Shown here: in pieces, positions 36,215-45,237 of the stretch
Layout of the letters: each line of letters begins with the position of its first letter
Numbering within the stretch: position 1 is the first letter of the stretch
NCBI RefSeq assembly: GCF_003797775.2
Contig: NZ_CP060725.1
Coordinates: forward strand, 3,900,001-3,964,000
Direction of reading: 5' to 3'
Length of the DNA: 64,000 nucleotides
DNA from: Sphingopyxis sp. OPL5
GTDB taxonomy: Bacteria > Pseudomonadota > Alphaproteobacteria > Sphingomonadales > Sphingomonadaceae
Position numbers and translations under genes: made by a program
The notes under the pieces: generated by a model
What the model was told of the DNA's origin: nothing
Database searches by the model: none
Seen by the model: the letters and a program-made list of their open reading frames with translations, nothing else

Positions 36215-37528
36215 ATGTCGAATGTCAGCCGTTCGATCCCCCCCGACCGCATGGCGGTGCTGTTCGCGGTGATGCTTGTCGCCGCCGCGGGCAATACCGC
36301 GATGCAATCGATCCTGCCCGCGATCGGCGCGAAACTGCATATTCCCGACGTCTGGGTCAGCCTGGCGTTCAGCTGGTCGGCTTTGCTCTGGGTGCTCACC
36401 GCGCCGCATTGGGCGCGCCAGTCGGACAAGCGGGGGCGCAAGGCGCTGATGGCGCTCGGCGTCATCGGTTTCCTGTCGTCGATGGCGCTGTGCGGGCTCG
36501 TCCTCTGGTCCGGGCTGATGGGCTGGCTCGCCGCCGGCACCACCTTCATCCTCTTCGCGCTTTTCCGCAGCCTCTATGGCGGCTTCGGCTCGGCCGCGCC
36601 GCCGGCGGTACAGGCCTATGTCGCGGCGCGCACCGACCCGGAAGAGCGCACCCAGGCCCTGTCGCTCGTCTCCTCGTCCTTCGGTCTCGGCACCGTCATT
36701 GGCCCGGCGATCGCGCCCTTCTTCATCCTGCCCATCGTCGGGTTGGCGGGCCCCCTGTTGGTGTTCGCGCTGATCGGAATCATCGTGCTGGTCATGCTGC
36801 GCTGGCGCCTGCCCAACGACATCCCGCGCTTCGCCGCGCGCGGCGCGATCGCGTCCTACCCGCTGTCGGCGGGCCCTTCCGAACCCACCGCCGAAGACGA
36901 GAATGAACCCGACCTGCCGCCACAGGAACCCTTGAGCTGGAACGACCGGCGCGTGCGCCCCTGGCTGCTCGCAGGCTTTTTCGGCGGACAGGCGCAGGCG
37001 ATGATGCTCGGCGTCATCGGCTTCCTGATCCTCGACCGGCTCGAACTGCGCCTTCGCCCCGACGAAGGGGCGGCGATGACCGGGATCGTGCTGATGGCCG
37101 GCGCCTTCGCGACCCTGCTTGCCCAATGGGGGCTGATCCCGCTGTTCAGGCTGACCCCCCGCCCTACCGTGCTGTGGGGCGCGACGCTCGCCATCGGCGG
37201 CATATTGATGACCGGCCTCGCACAGGATCTGCACGGCATCGTCATCGGTTTCGCCACCGCTTCGCTGGGTTTCGGGCTGTTCCGCCCGGGCTTTACTGCG
37301 GGCTCGTCGCTCGCCGTGCCGCGCCGCGACCAGGGCGCCGTCGCGGGCATGACCGCATCGATCAACGGATCGGCCTATATCGTTTCGCCCGCGATCGGCG
37401 TGCTGCTCTATAACTGGCACCCGATGGTCGCCTACGGCCTGATGGCCGGATTCTGCGGCTGGCTGGTCCTCTGGGGATGGAAGGCGCTGCGGCAGGACCA
37501 GGCCTTCGGTATCGCCCACGAACCCTAG
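36215..37528 (+). CDS. MFS transporter
   Basis: 437 residues with about twelve membrane segments and the MFS loop-2/3 motif PHWARQSDKRGRKAL near residue 65. A long charged cytoplasmic loop (about 215-245, with DENEPDLPPQEP) divides the two halves. The TetA-like drug-exporter layout is plausible; substrate unknown. ATG at 36215 has AGGGGGAG seven bases upstream. The stop codon lies inside the hairpin at 37523-37556. Confidence 0.8.
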   Translation: MSNVSRSIPPDRMAVLFAVMLVAAAGNTAMQSILPAIGAKLHIPDVWVSLAFSWSALLWVLTAPHWARQSDKRGRKALMALGVIGFLSSMALCGLVLWSGLMGWLAAGTTFILFALFRSLYGGFGSAAPPAVQAYVAARTDPEERTQALSLVSSSFGLGTVIGPAIAPFFILPIVGLAGPLLVFALIGIIVLVMLRWRLPNDIPRFAARGAIASYPLSAGPSEPTAEDENEPDLPPQEPLSWNDRRVRPWLLAGFFGGQAQAMMLGVIGFLILDRLELRLRPDEGAAMTGIVLMAGAFATLLAQWGLIPLFRLTPRPTVLWGATLAIGGILMTGLAQDLHGIVIGFATASLGFGLFRPGFTAGSSLAVPRRDQGAVAGMTASINGSAYIVSPAIGVLLYNWHPMVAYGLMAGFCGWLVLWGWKALRQDQAFGIAHEP

Positions 37529-37556
37529 CCCCGAGCCTGTCGGTTCGGGGCTAGGG
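37523..37556. terminator. Hairpin between convergent MFS and cdc48 genes
   Basis: A 15-pair stem (CCCTAGCCCCGAGCC with its complement, one G-T pair) and TGTC loop fill the gap between converging genes. The MFS TAG stop is inside the left arm. There is no T-run, so it may act as a bidirectional hairpin block rather than a classical terminator. Confidence 0.55.
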
Positions 37557-37561
37557 GCAAT

Positions 37562-39883
37562 TCAGTCGGTCGACTCGTCGTGCTTGCGCTCGCGCACCGG
37601 CTTGAGCATGCCGGGCGCGAAAAAACCGATCGGGTCGACGCTCATCGCGTTCTGTTTGATCTCGCCCTGGATCTTTTCATAATCCTTCTCCATCGCCTCG
37701 GTGACCGAGGCGCGCGTATCCTTGAGCGCGGTGTCGAAGTCCGTCATCGTCACCGTATCGCTGTCGATCGACCGCTTGAGCGCGGCGAGGCCGGCACGGC
37801 GCGTCAAATCCTCCAGATCGGCGCCGGTGAAGCGGTCCGATTTCTCGGCGAGCACCGACAGGTCGACATCGTCCGCCAGCGGCATCTTGCCGGTCTGGAT
37901 TTCCAAGATGCGCTTGCGCCCCTCGGCATTGGGCACCGACACATAGATCAACTCGTCGAGCCGCCCCGGACGGAGCAGCGCCGGGTCGATCAGATTGGGC
38001 CGGTTGGTCGCCCCGATCACGACGACCGACTGCATCTCCTCGATCCCGTCCATCTCGGCGAGGATCGTGTTGACGACGCGTTCGGTCACCTGCGGCTCGC
38101 CCGACGTGCCGCTGCCGCGCGCGGGCACCAGGCTGTCGAGTTCGTCGATGAAGATGATCGTCGGCGCGACGGCGCGAGCGCGGGCGAACAGCCGCGCGAT
38201 CTGCTGCTCGCTCTCGCCATACCATTTCGACAAGAGGTCGGACGACTTGATCGAGATGAAGTTGGCGTCGGATTCGCGCGCCGCTGCCTTGGCGAGCAGC
38301 GTCTTGCCCGTGCCCGGCGGGCCATAGAGCAGGAAGCCCTTGGCCGGACGAATGCCGAGCCGCCGGAACGCCTCGGGGTTCTTCAGCGGCAGTTCGATCC
38401 CCTCGATCAGCTTGTCGCGCGCCGCGTCGAGCCCGCCGATGTCGCTCCAGCGCGTCTTGGGCGCCTGCACCATCACCTCGCGCATCGCCGACGGCTGCAC
38501 GCGTTTCAGCGCATTGTTGAAGTCCTCGCGCGTGACGCGAAGCTCCTCCAGCACCTCGGGCGGGATCGTCCCCTCCTCCAGGTTGAGCTTGGGCATTATC
38601 CGCCGCACCGCCTCGATCGCCGCCTCGCGGGTCAGCGCCGCCATATCGGCGCCGACAAAGCCAAAGGTCGTGCGCGCCAGTTCGCCCAGGTCGACATCCT
38701 CGGCCAGCGGCATACCGCGCGTGTGGATGCCCAAAATCTCGCGCCGCCCGCTTTCGTCGGGGACGCCGATGACGATTTCGCGGTCGAAGCGGCCCGGACG
38801 CCGCAGCGCCTCGTCGATCGCGTCGGGACGATTGGTCGCCGCGATCACGACCAGGTTGGTGCGCGGTTCCAGCCCGTCCATTAGCGTCAGCAACTGCGCG
38901 ACAAGGCGCTTTTCGGCCTCGCCGGTTACCTGTCCGCGTTTCGGCGCGATCGAATCGATTTCGTCGATGAACAGGATCGACGGAGCGGCCTTGGTCGCAG
39001 CCTCGAACACGTCCCGCAGCCGCTTTTCGGACTCGCCATAGGCGGACCCCATGATCTCGGGCCCGTTGATCAGGAAGAATTGCGCATCGCTCTCGTTGGC
39101 GACCGCGCGCGCCAGCCGCGTCTTGCCGGTGCCCGGCGGCCCGTGCAGCAGCACCCCGCGCGGCGGATCGACGCCGAGGCGGCGGAACAGTTCAGGGTAA
39201 CGCAGCGGCAGCTCGACCATCTCGCGCAACTGGTCGATCGTCTCGCCCAGCCCGCCCAGATCGTCATAAGTGACGTCGGTGCGCCGCGCATCCTGCGGCT
39301 CCTGATATTCGGGGAGCAGCTCGATCTCGGTATTCTCGTCGATGAAGACGACGCCCTTCGGGGCGGCCGATACGACGATCAGGCGAACTTCGGCGAGCGC
39401 ATAGGCCGGCGCGTTGAGCATCTGCCGCAATTGCGGCGGCATGTCGCCCGACGGCAAGCGCTGCTGCCCGGCGGTCGCCACGGTATCGCCGGCCACCAGC
39501 GGACGGCCGAAAAAGCTGCGTTTCAGCGCGTTCGCCGATCCCTGCAGCCGCAGATTTTCCTGCGCCGGGGCGAACACCACGCGCGTCGCGGGACGCGTTT
39601 CGACGCGGGTCAGCGCCACCATGTCGCCCGCACCCGCACCGGCATTGGCGCGCTGCAGGCCGTCGAGGCGGATCACATCGAGTCCCTCGTCCTCGGCATA
39701 GGGCAGCACGACGCGCGACGCGGTGTCGCGCTTGCCGCTGATCTGGACGATATCGCCCTCGGTGACGCCCAGTTCGGCCATCGCCGCGCGCGGAATACGG
39801 GCGATGCCGCCACCGCTTTCTTCGGCGCGGGCGTTCGCCACCTGCAATTTGACCTGTTTTTCTTTTACCGCTGCTTCGGCCAA
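37562..39883 (-). CDS. CDC48/p97-type AAA ATPase
   Basis: 773 residues with the full Cdc48/VAT layout: an N-terminal double-psi-barrel domain (about 10-190), D1 ATPase with Walker A GPPGTGKT (248-255) and LFIDEIDSI, and D2 with a second GPPGTGKT, IIFIDELDSL and ATNRPNLIDPALL. Arginine fingers (RPGRFD in D1, RPGRLD in D2) are present. Archaeal and eukaryotic relatives unfold proteins; bacterial function is little studied. The start is a TTG at 39883 with GGGAGA six bases upstream. Confidence 0.88.
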   Translation of the reverse strand: MAEAAVKEKQVKLQVANARAEESGGGIARIPRAAMAELGVTEGDIVQISGKRDTASRVVLPYAEDEGLDVIRLDGLQRANAGAGAGDMVALTRVETRPATRVVFAPAQENLRLQGSANALKRSFFGRPLVAGDTVATAGQQRLPSGDMPPQLRQMLNAPAYALAEVRLIVVSAAPKGVVFIDENTEIELLPEYQEPQDARRTDVTYDDLGGLGETIDQLREMVELPLRYPELFRRLGVDPPRGVLLHGPPGTGKTRLARAVANESDAQFFLINGPEIMGSAYGESEKRLRDVFEAATKAAPSILFIDEIDSIAPKRGQVTGEAEKRLVAQLLTLMDGLEPRTNLVVIAATNRPDAIDEALRRPGRFDREIVIGVPDESGRREILGIHTRGMPLAEDVDLGELARTTFGFVGADMAALTREAAIEAVRRIMPKLNLEEGTIPPEVLEELRVTREDFNNALKRVQPSAMREVMVQAPKTRWSDIGGLDAARDKLIEGIELPLKNPEAFRRLGIRPAKGFLLYGPPGTGKTLLAKAAARESDANFISIKSSDLLSKWYGESEQQIARLFARARAVAPTIIFIDELDSLVPARGSGTSGEPQVTERVVNTILAEMDGIEEMQSVVVIGATNRPNLIDPALLRPGRLDELIYVSVPNAEGRKRILEIQTGKMPLADDVDLSVLAEKSDRFTGADLEDLTRRAGLAALKRSIDSDTVTMTDFDTALKDTRASVTEAMEKDYEKIQGEIKQNAMSVDPIGFFAPGMLKPVRERKHDESTD

Positions 39884-40043
39884 GGCGTGTCTCCCGCAAA
39901 ATGGTCAGAACGGCGAAGATAGGACGCCGGTTCCCGTTTTGCGACCCCTTTGGATACACGCCGGCCAAGCGGGACTTATGCCGCAGCGCACAAAAATTGT
40001 TGGCATGGGCAGCACTGTCATGTCACTATCATGGACACACGAT

Positions 40044-40922
40044 ATGCCACGTCTCCCTCCCCTCAGCAGCATGGAAGCCTTTCTCGAGGTTGCCCGGCAC
40101 GGAACGGTCAAGGCCGCGGCGAGCGAACTCGGCCTGTCGATGCCCGCGTTGTCGCGGCGCATCCAGACGCTCGAACATGCCGTCGGCCGACCGCTGTTCG
40201 ATCGCCACCACCATGGATTGCGGCTGACCGAAGCGGGACGCGCGCTGCAGGACCAATTGTCGCCGATCCTCGACGAATTGCGCGCGGTGGTGGTGCAGGC
40301 GAGCAGCCCCGACGCGTCGATGCGGCTGCACCTCAACGTCCTGCCGCTCTTTGCCCAGCAGCGCCTGTTCCCGCGCCTGCCCGAACTCCGGCAACAACAT
40401 CCCGAACTGCATATCGACATCGACACCATGTCGCACGCCGAGGCGCGGCTGGGCGAAGGGATCGACGCCGCGATCGCGCTCGCCCGCACGATCGACCCCG
40501 CGCTCTATGCGGCGCGGCTCGACCAGGACAAGGTGTTCCCGATCGCGTCGCGGACGCTGACCGAAACGGGCCGTCCGATCACGGTCCCCGAACAGTTCCA
40601 GCGCCTGACGATCCTCGTCCATCGCGAAATGCCCGAAACCTTCACCGAATGGAAAAAGGCGATCGGCATGCCCTATCTCGAGCCCGCCGGGATCGACTAT
40701 TTCGATTCGGGGCCGCTGATGCTCGAGGCCGCGGCGCAGGGCATCGGCGTCGCCTTCATGCACGGCCATCATCTCGACGACGCGCACGACCCGCGGCTCA
40801 TCCGCCTGTTCGATTTCGACGTCGACAGCCCGTACAGCTATTGGTTCGTCTGCCGCCCGCGCGCGCTGCGCCAGCCGGCGGTGAAGCTGTTCCACGACTG
40901 GCTGCTCGCGGCGAAGATCTGA
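40044..40922 (+). CDS. LysR family transcriptional regulator (GcvA-like)
   Basis: 292 residues. The N-terminal winged helix reads MPRLPPLSSMEAFLEVARHG then AAASELGLSMPALSRRIQTLE; the rest is a periplasmic-binding-like effector domain. The PPLSSMEAF start is typical of GcvA-type LysR proteins. In-frame ATGs at 40005 and 40020 would extend it, but 40044 matches the family start. It is divergent from the cdc48-like gene across 160 bases, so it may regulate that gene; no palindromic operator was obvious. It ends four bases before the AI-2E gene's stop. Confidence 0.85.
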   Translation: MPRLPPLSSMEAFLEVARHGTVKAAASELGLSMPALSRRIQTLEHAVGRPLFDRHHHGLRLTEAGRALQDQLSPILDELRAVVVQASSPDASMRLHLNVLPLFAQQRLFPRLPELRQQHPELHIDIDTMSHAEARLGEGIDAAIALARTIDPALYAARLDQDKVFPIASRTLTETGRPITVPEQFQRLTILVHREMPETFTEWKKAIGMPYLEPAGIDYFDSGPLMLEAAAQGIGVAFMHGHHLDDAHDPRLIRLFDFDVDSPYSYWFVCRPRALRQPAVKLFHDWLLAAKI

Positions 40923-40926
40923 GCGG

Positions 40927-42009
40927 TCAGGCCGGGCTGGTAGCGGATTCGCCGCGCATGGTCGTCGCAATGTCCCATACGGCGATGAACATCGCGGCGA
41001 TCACCGGGCCGATCACGATGCCGTGAAACCCGAAAAGCTGGAGCCCGCCGAGCGTGGTGATCAGCACGACATAATCGGGAATGCGGGTCTCGCGTCCGAC
41101 CAGCACCGGGCGCAGCACATTGTCGACCATCCCGATGACGAACAACCCGCACAGCACCAGCACCAGCCCCTGCCATATTTGCCCGGTGAACAGCAGGTAG
41201 AGCGCCATCGGAACCCAGACCAGCCCCGTCCCGACCGCGGGAAGCAGCGAGGCCGCGCCCATCAGCACCCCCCACAACAGCGCCGCCTCGATCCCCAGCG
41301 CCCACAGCACGATCCCGCCGATCAGCCCCTGCAGGATCGCGACGACGATGCTGCCCTTGATTGTGGCGCGAACCACGACGACGAAACGACTGGCGAGCAG
41401 TTCGAGATGGTCGGTGCGCAGCGGCATCGCACGCCGGATGCTCTGTTGCAGGCTCTCCCCGTCGCGGATCAGGAAATAGGCGAGATAGAGCATCACCATC
41501 AGGTTGATCAGCAATCCGAAGAGGCTCTGTCCGATCGACAGCGCCTGCCCCAGGATCGCGCGGACGCCATCGGCCGCTCCGCCGCCCAAAATGCTCTTCG
41601 CGGTCGCGATATTGCCCAGGTCGATGCGGTCGACCCACGATGCCAGCCATTCGGGCATGCCGGCGCGAAAGTTGGTCCAGATAAGCGTCGGGTCGATCGC
41701 CCCCGAATGGATGCGCTGATAGACGGCGGCGGCTTCGTTGATCAGCGCGACGGCGAGGATGGACGCGGGCAGGATGACCATCGCCAGGATCAGCAGAATG
41801 GTCAGCAGCGCGGCGCCGTTGCGCCGCCGGGGCATCTTCGTCAGCAGGCGACGATAGAGCGGCTCGAACAGGATGGCGGCAATCACCGCCCACAGGATCG
41901 CGGCGGCGAACGGCAACAGGACCACCGCAAAGGCGATCGAAATCGCGATCAGGATCGCCAGAAAGGACCAGCGATTGCCGTCCCGCATCCGATCGTCGCT
42001 GTCCGCCAT
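40927..42009 (-). CDS. AI-2E family transporter (TqsA/PerM-like membrane protein)
   Basis: 360 residues with about eight membrane segments, including the family's C-terminal signature ETRIPDYVVLITTLGGLQLFG followed by HGIVIGPVIAAMF. Members include TqsA (AI-2 export) and sodium/proton antiporters, so the substrate cannot be named. ATG at 42009 has GGGGAGAAGC upstream. It converges with the LysR gene; tRNA-Thr is upstream on the same strand. Confidence 0.82.
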   Translation of the reverse strand: MADSDDRMRDGNRWSFLAILIAISIAFAVVLLPFAAAILWAVIAAILFEPLYRRLLTKMPRRRNGAALLTILLILAMVILPASILAVALINEAAAVYQRIHSGAIDPTLIWTNFRAGMPEWLASWVDRIDLGNIATAKSILGGGAADGVRAILGQALSIGQSLFGLLINLMVMLYLAYFLIRDGESLQQSIRRAMPLRTDHLELLASRFVVVVRATIKGSIVVAILQGLIGGIVLWALGIEAALLWGVLMGAASLLPAVGTGLVWVPMALYLLFTGQIWQGLVLVLCGLFVIGMVDNVLRPVLVGRETRIPDYVVLITTLGGLQLFGFHGIVIGPVIAAMFIAVWDIATTMRGESATSPA

Positions 42010-42102
42010 GCTTCTCCCCGTCGATGCCGCCGGACGCGGCACGCCCGCGACTCTAGGCCGCGAGGTGCGCCGCCGTAAAGCTGAACGTCGATGTCAGGAA
42101 AA

Positions 42103-42177
42103 TGGTGCTGCTGGACAGGATTGAACTGTCGACCTCGTCATTACCAATGACGCGCTCTACCACTGAGCTACAGCAGC
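42103..42177 (-). tRNA. tRNA-Thr (anticodon GGT)
   Basis: The minus strand folds as a complete cloverleaf: acceptor GCTGCTG/CAGCAGC, D-stem GCTC/GAGC, anticodon stem CGTCA/TGACG with loop TTGGTAA (anticodon GGT), T-stem GACAG/CTGTC with loop TTCAATC, and an encoded ACCA end. It reads ACC/ACU threonine codons. Confidence 0.96.
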
Positions 42178-42282
42178 AACCGGGCCGCCGCGAACGCGTG
42201 TTCGCTGGGCAGGCGCGGCCTATGGCGGGGCCTCTGCCGCCTGTCAAGGCGATAGGCTTGACGCTTTGCCGATTTCACGGGC

Positions 42283-42423
42283 ATGGACGATGGCGTGAGC
42301 AAGCCCCCCTCCCCCGCCGACCTCGAACGCGAACGCCGTCTGGCCGAAGCACTGCGCGAAAATCTGCGCAAACGAAAGGCGCAGGCGCGCGAAACCCGGA
42401 CCGAAACCCCGCCTAAAGACTGA
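42283..42423 (+). CDS. Small basic protein (46 residues), hypothetical
   Basis: A short open frame encoding a highly charged helical peptide containing SPADLERERRLAEALRENLR followed by KRKAQARETR. I believe similar small proteins occur widely in sphingomonads. ATG at 42283 gives 46 residues; an in-frame GTG at 42295 (MSKPPSPADL...) gives 42 and may be the true start. It overlaps the 3' end of the convergent DUF1905 gene by 11 bases. The charge pattern suggests one long amphipathic helix; function unknown. Confidence 0.6.
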   Translation: MDDGVSKPPSPADLERERRLAEALRENLRKRKAQARETRTETPPKD

Positions 42424-42727
42424 CGGTCACCGTCACGTCGTCGCCCTCGGCGATCCCCTCGGCCTTGCGCACCGCGGCCTTCACCGGAAGAATCCAGCCG
42501 CCGCTTTCCTTGTGCGGAAAGACCGAGGTGTTCCAGCTTGTATCGCCGATCGTAACCGCGACCCGCGCCGACCCGAATCCGCCGCGCTTGTCGAGCCATT
42601 GCCCCGACATCGCCGCAACGCGAATGCCGTCGGCGACCTCGCCGTCGATCGTCAGGAAAAACCAGGCGGCGGGCGCCGTCGCCGATTGCCAGCGCCACAG
42701 CGGTGTGGTTGTGGTGAAGCTTTCCAC
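42413..42727 (-). CDS. DUF1905 domain protein
   Basis: 104 residues with the DUF1905 pattern: PLWRWQSATAPAAWFFLTID at the start, GGFGSARVAVTIGDTSW in the middle and LPVKAAVRKAEGIAEGDDV at the end, a small beta-barrel fold. GTG start at 42727, five bases after the cyclophilin-type gene, so probably in the same transcript. No biochemical role is established that I know of. Confidence 0.75.
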   Translation of the reverse strand: MESFTTTTPLWRWQSATAPAAWFFLTIDGEVADGIRVAAMSGQWLDKRGGFGSARVAVTIGDTSWNTSVFPHKESGGWILPVKAAVRKAEGIAEGDDVTVTVSL

Positions 42728-42732
42728 GCCTG

Positions 42733-43665
42733 CTATTTCGCCGCGCGCACCGGGACCGGGATATTGCAGATGTCGGCACCGCCGGCGGGCTTGATGAAGA
42801 ACGGATCGCGCCGGTTCGCCCGCGCATCGGCATATTTTGCAAAGCTGTCGCTCTCGGTCGACAGATATTCGAATTTCGGCTGGTCGGCGGACGGCAGGTC
42901 GGTCGCGATCCGGATCGACGCGATCGGCACCCGCTCGGCTTCGGTTTCATAAAAGCCGAGTGCCCCCGTCCCGCGCGGCAGGCTCGACAGATATTCGATG
43001 CCGCTGATCACGCGCCCGACAAGCGCTATGTTGCGGTCAAGATGGCGCGGCGCATGGCCGATGACGGTGTAGAGTTCGGCGCCCGATCCGGTGTCGGGTG
43101 ACATATTACGGCCAACGCCGACCATGCCGTAACAATGGACGGGCCAAGCGCTGCCCTTGTCCAATGCAATCGGCCACCCAAGCAAGGGTACGGCCGCACC
43201 GGTATAAGCGTCCTTTCGATTCTGACGTCGCAAAACAACCTTGATGGGGAAAGCCCTGCCGCTGGCCAAATAATTCGATTCCGGCACCACTGCCAAACCG
43301 TCGGGCAACGCCTTCTTCTCGGTCGCATCGCCCCATTGCGCGACATAATTGTCCTGCACCCGGTTGACGCTCGTCCCGTCCCACCAATGCGCGGCGGCGA
43401 GCTTGCGAATATTGCCGATCCACCCCTGGCTGAACGGGGCGGGCATCAGCTGGATGACGACGCGGCGCGGCTTGCCCTTCACGTCCGGTGCGAGGTCCAT
43501 CACCAGCAGGTCCGACGCAGGAATCGCGATCCAGTCCTTCGCCGGCGCGGCCGCCGCGATCTCGCCCGGTGACGGGATTTCGGCGGCCGGCGCCGGTGCC
43601 TGCTGCGCGGCGGAGGGAGCGGTGAGCGTGAGGGCCGCTGCGGCGGCGAGGAGGCTGTGTTTCAT
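42733..43665 (-). CDS. Secreted cyclophilin-type peptidyl-prolyl isomerase
   Basis: 310 residues. A signal peptide ([20 protein letters not shown]) leads to a cyclophilin domain with [14 protein letters not shown] near 103, [20 protein letters not shown] near 185 and [18 protein letters not shown] near 215. These correspond to the FHRV...QGGD, GSQFF and LDGKHTVFGRV blocks, though the central GSQFFI is changed to GAELYT. It probably aids folding in the periplasm. ATG at 43665; a longer open frame upstream lacks a signal peptide. Confidence 0.78.
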   Translation of the reverse strand: MKHSLLAAAAALTLTAPSAAQQAPAPAAEIPSPGEIAAAAPAKDWIAIPASDLLVMDLAPDVKGKPRRVVIQLMPAPFSQGWIGNIRKLAAAHWWDGTSVNRVQDNYVAQWGDATEKKALPDGLAVVPESNYLASGRAFPIKVVLRRQNRKDAYTGAAVPLLGWPIALDKGSAWPVHCYGMVGVGRNMSPDTGSGAELYTVIGHAPRHLDRNIALVGRVISGIEYLSSLPRGTGALGFYETEAERVPIASIRIATDLPSADQPKFEYLSTESDSFAKYADARANRRDPFFIKPAGGADICNIPVPVRAAK

Positions 43666-43739
43666 AGGCGATGTCTGCCACGCCCATGCCGCTTGCGAAA
43701 GCCCCGCCAAGCGATTAGGGCGCCCCTTCCAGTGCATGC

Positions 43740-43830
43740 GGAGCGGTGGCCGAGTGGTCGAAGGCGCTCGCCTGGAAAGTGAGTATACGTCAAAAGCGTA
43801 TCGAGGGTTCGAATCCCTCCCGCTCCGCCA
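43740..43830 (+). tRNA. tRNA-Ser (anticodon GGA)
   Basis: A 91-base type II tRNA with acceptor GGAGCGG/CCGCTCC, anticodon stem CTCGC/GTGAG with loop CTGGAAA (anticodon GGA), a long variable arm (TATACGTCAAAAGCGTA), T-arm GAGGG TTCGAAT CCCTC and an encoded GCCA end. It reads UCC/UCU serine codons. Confidence 0.96.
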
Positions 43831-43836
43831 TTTTCC

Positions 43837-45237
43837 CTATTCGGTCGAAATCCCGTCGTCGCCCAGCGAGCGGTACAGCGTGATCCTGTTCCGCACCGCC
43901 GCCAGTTCGACCGCGATCTGCGCGCGGCGGGCGCTGTAGAGGCTGCGCTGCGCGTCGAGGCTCGACAGGAAGCTGTCGACCCCGCCGCGATAGCGGGCGT
44001 CGGTCAGCCTTGCCGTATCGGCCGCCGCCTCGGTGTTCGCGCGCGCGGCGCGCAGCCGCTCGCCAAGCGTGCCCTGATCGGCGAGCGCGTCGGCGACTTC
44101 GCGGAACGCGGTCTGGATCGCGCGTTCGTAACTCGCGAGCGCCGCATCGCGCTGCGCCTCGCTGACGGCGACCCCGGCACGGCGCCCGCCGGCGTCGAAG
44201 ATCGACAGGCTGGCGTCGGCGCCCGCGCTGAAGCGCAACGCGTCGCCGGTGAACAGCGACCCCAGCGCATCGCTCGCGAAACCGAGCAGCCCGGTGAGCG
44301 AGATCGTCGGGAACAACCGCGCACGCGCGACGCCGATATCGGCATTGGCGGCGCGGAGCAGATATTCGGCCTCGACCACGTCGGGTCGGCGCAGCAGGAC
44401 TTGCGAATTGGTTCCCGCCGGCAGCGTCGCGATCGACGCGCTGACGTCATCAAGTTTCTGCGGCAACAGCGCCTTGTCATAATCGGCACCGACGAGCAGC
44501 CGGATCAGATTCTCATCCTGCGCCACCGCGGCGGTTTGCAACGCCAGGTCGCCCTCGGCGGTCGCCAGCACCTGCTCGGCCTGGCGCAGGTCGGTGCGCG
44601 GCGCGACCCCGCCCTCCAGCCGCGCGCGGGTCAGCGTCACGCTGCGCCGCGCGCTGTCGGCGGTCTCGCGCGCGATTCCCAGCAGTTCGCGGTCGGCGGC
44701 ATGGTTGGTCCAGGCCTCGGCGAGATCGGCGACCAGCGCCAGGCGCACGGTGCGGGCCACCGCCTCGGTGGAAAAGGCGCGGTCGCGGTCGGCGGCGGTC
44801 GCATTGGCGAGCCGCCCGAACAGGTCGAGTTCGAACGCCGAAACCCCGGCCTGTAGCGCATAGCTCTCGCGTCCGCCGCTCGCGACGCCGCCCGCAATAC
44901 CGCCGTCGGTATAGTCGCCCGAGCCGCTGATCCCGATCGCCGGGAACTGCGCCGATCGGGTCACCCGCACCTGCGCCCGCGCCGCCGCGACATTGGCGGC
45001 GGCGACGCGCAGGTCGCGGTTGTTGGCGAGCGCCTGATCGATCAGCGCCTGCAGCCGTGGATCGCGAAACAGGGCGGCGAGCGTCACCCGCGGCAGCGCC
45101 GCCTCGCTCTGCGCCAGATAAGCATCGCCGACCGGCCACGACGCCGGCACCGGCGGCGCCGGCTGGACATATTTGGGCGCCAGCGAACAAGCGCCCAGCG
45201 CCAGCGTCGCCGCGCCCAGAAGCAGGACGCGCGTCAT
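43837..45237 (-). CDS. RND efflux outer-membrane lipoprotein (NodT/OprM family)
   Basis: 466 residues. The lipobox LGAC (Cys17) follows a short signal peptide. The mature protein has the duplicated OEP domain of TolC-like channels (LIDQALANNRDLRVAAANVA near 66 and RRPDVVEAEYLLRAANADIG near 283). It forms the trimeric duct of the efflux system encoded by the two upstream genes. Its ATG overlaps the pump's stop by four bases. Confidence 0.92.
   Translation of the reverse strand: MTRVLLLGAATLALGACSLAPKYVQPAPPVPASWPVGDAYLAQSEAALPRVTLAALFRDPRLQALIDQALANNRDLRVAAANVAAARAQVRVTRSAQFPAIGISGSGDYTDGGIAGGVASGGRESYALQAGVSAFELDLFGRLANATAADRDRAFSTEAVARTVRLALVADLAEAWTNHAADRELLGIARETADSARRSVTLTRARLEGGVAPRTDLRQAEQVLATAEGDLALQTAAVAQDENLIRLLVGADYDKALLPQKLDDVSASIATLPAGTNSQVLLRRPDVVEAEYLLRAANADIGVARARLFPTISLTGLLGFASDALGSLFTGDALRFSAGADASLSIFDAGGRRAGVAVSEAQRDAALASYERAIQTAFREVADALADQGTLGERLRAARANTEAAADTARLTDARYRGGVDSFLSSLDAQRSLYSARRAQIAVELAAVRNRITLYRSLGDDGISTE

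Noticed and set aside
37580..38884. A 434-codon plus-strand frame over the Cdc48-like gene
   Set aside because: Shadow of a strongly conserved ATPase gene; no recognisable protein.
42103..43830. A genomic island at the tRNA-Thr or tRNA-Ser genes
   Set aside because: No integrase, no repeated tRNA 3' end nearby, and the flanking genes are ordinary chromosomal ones.
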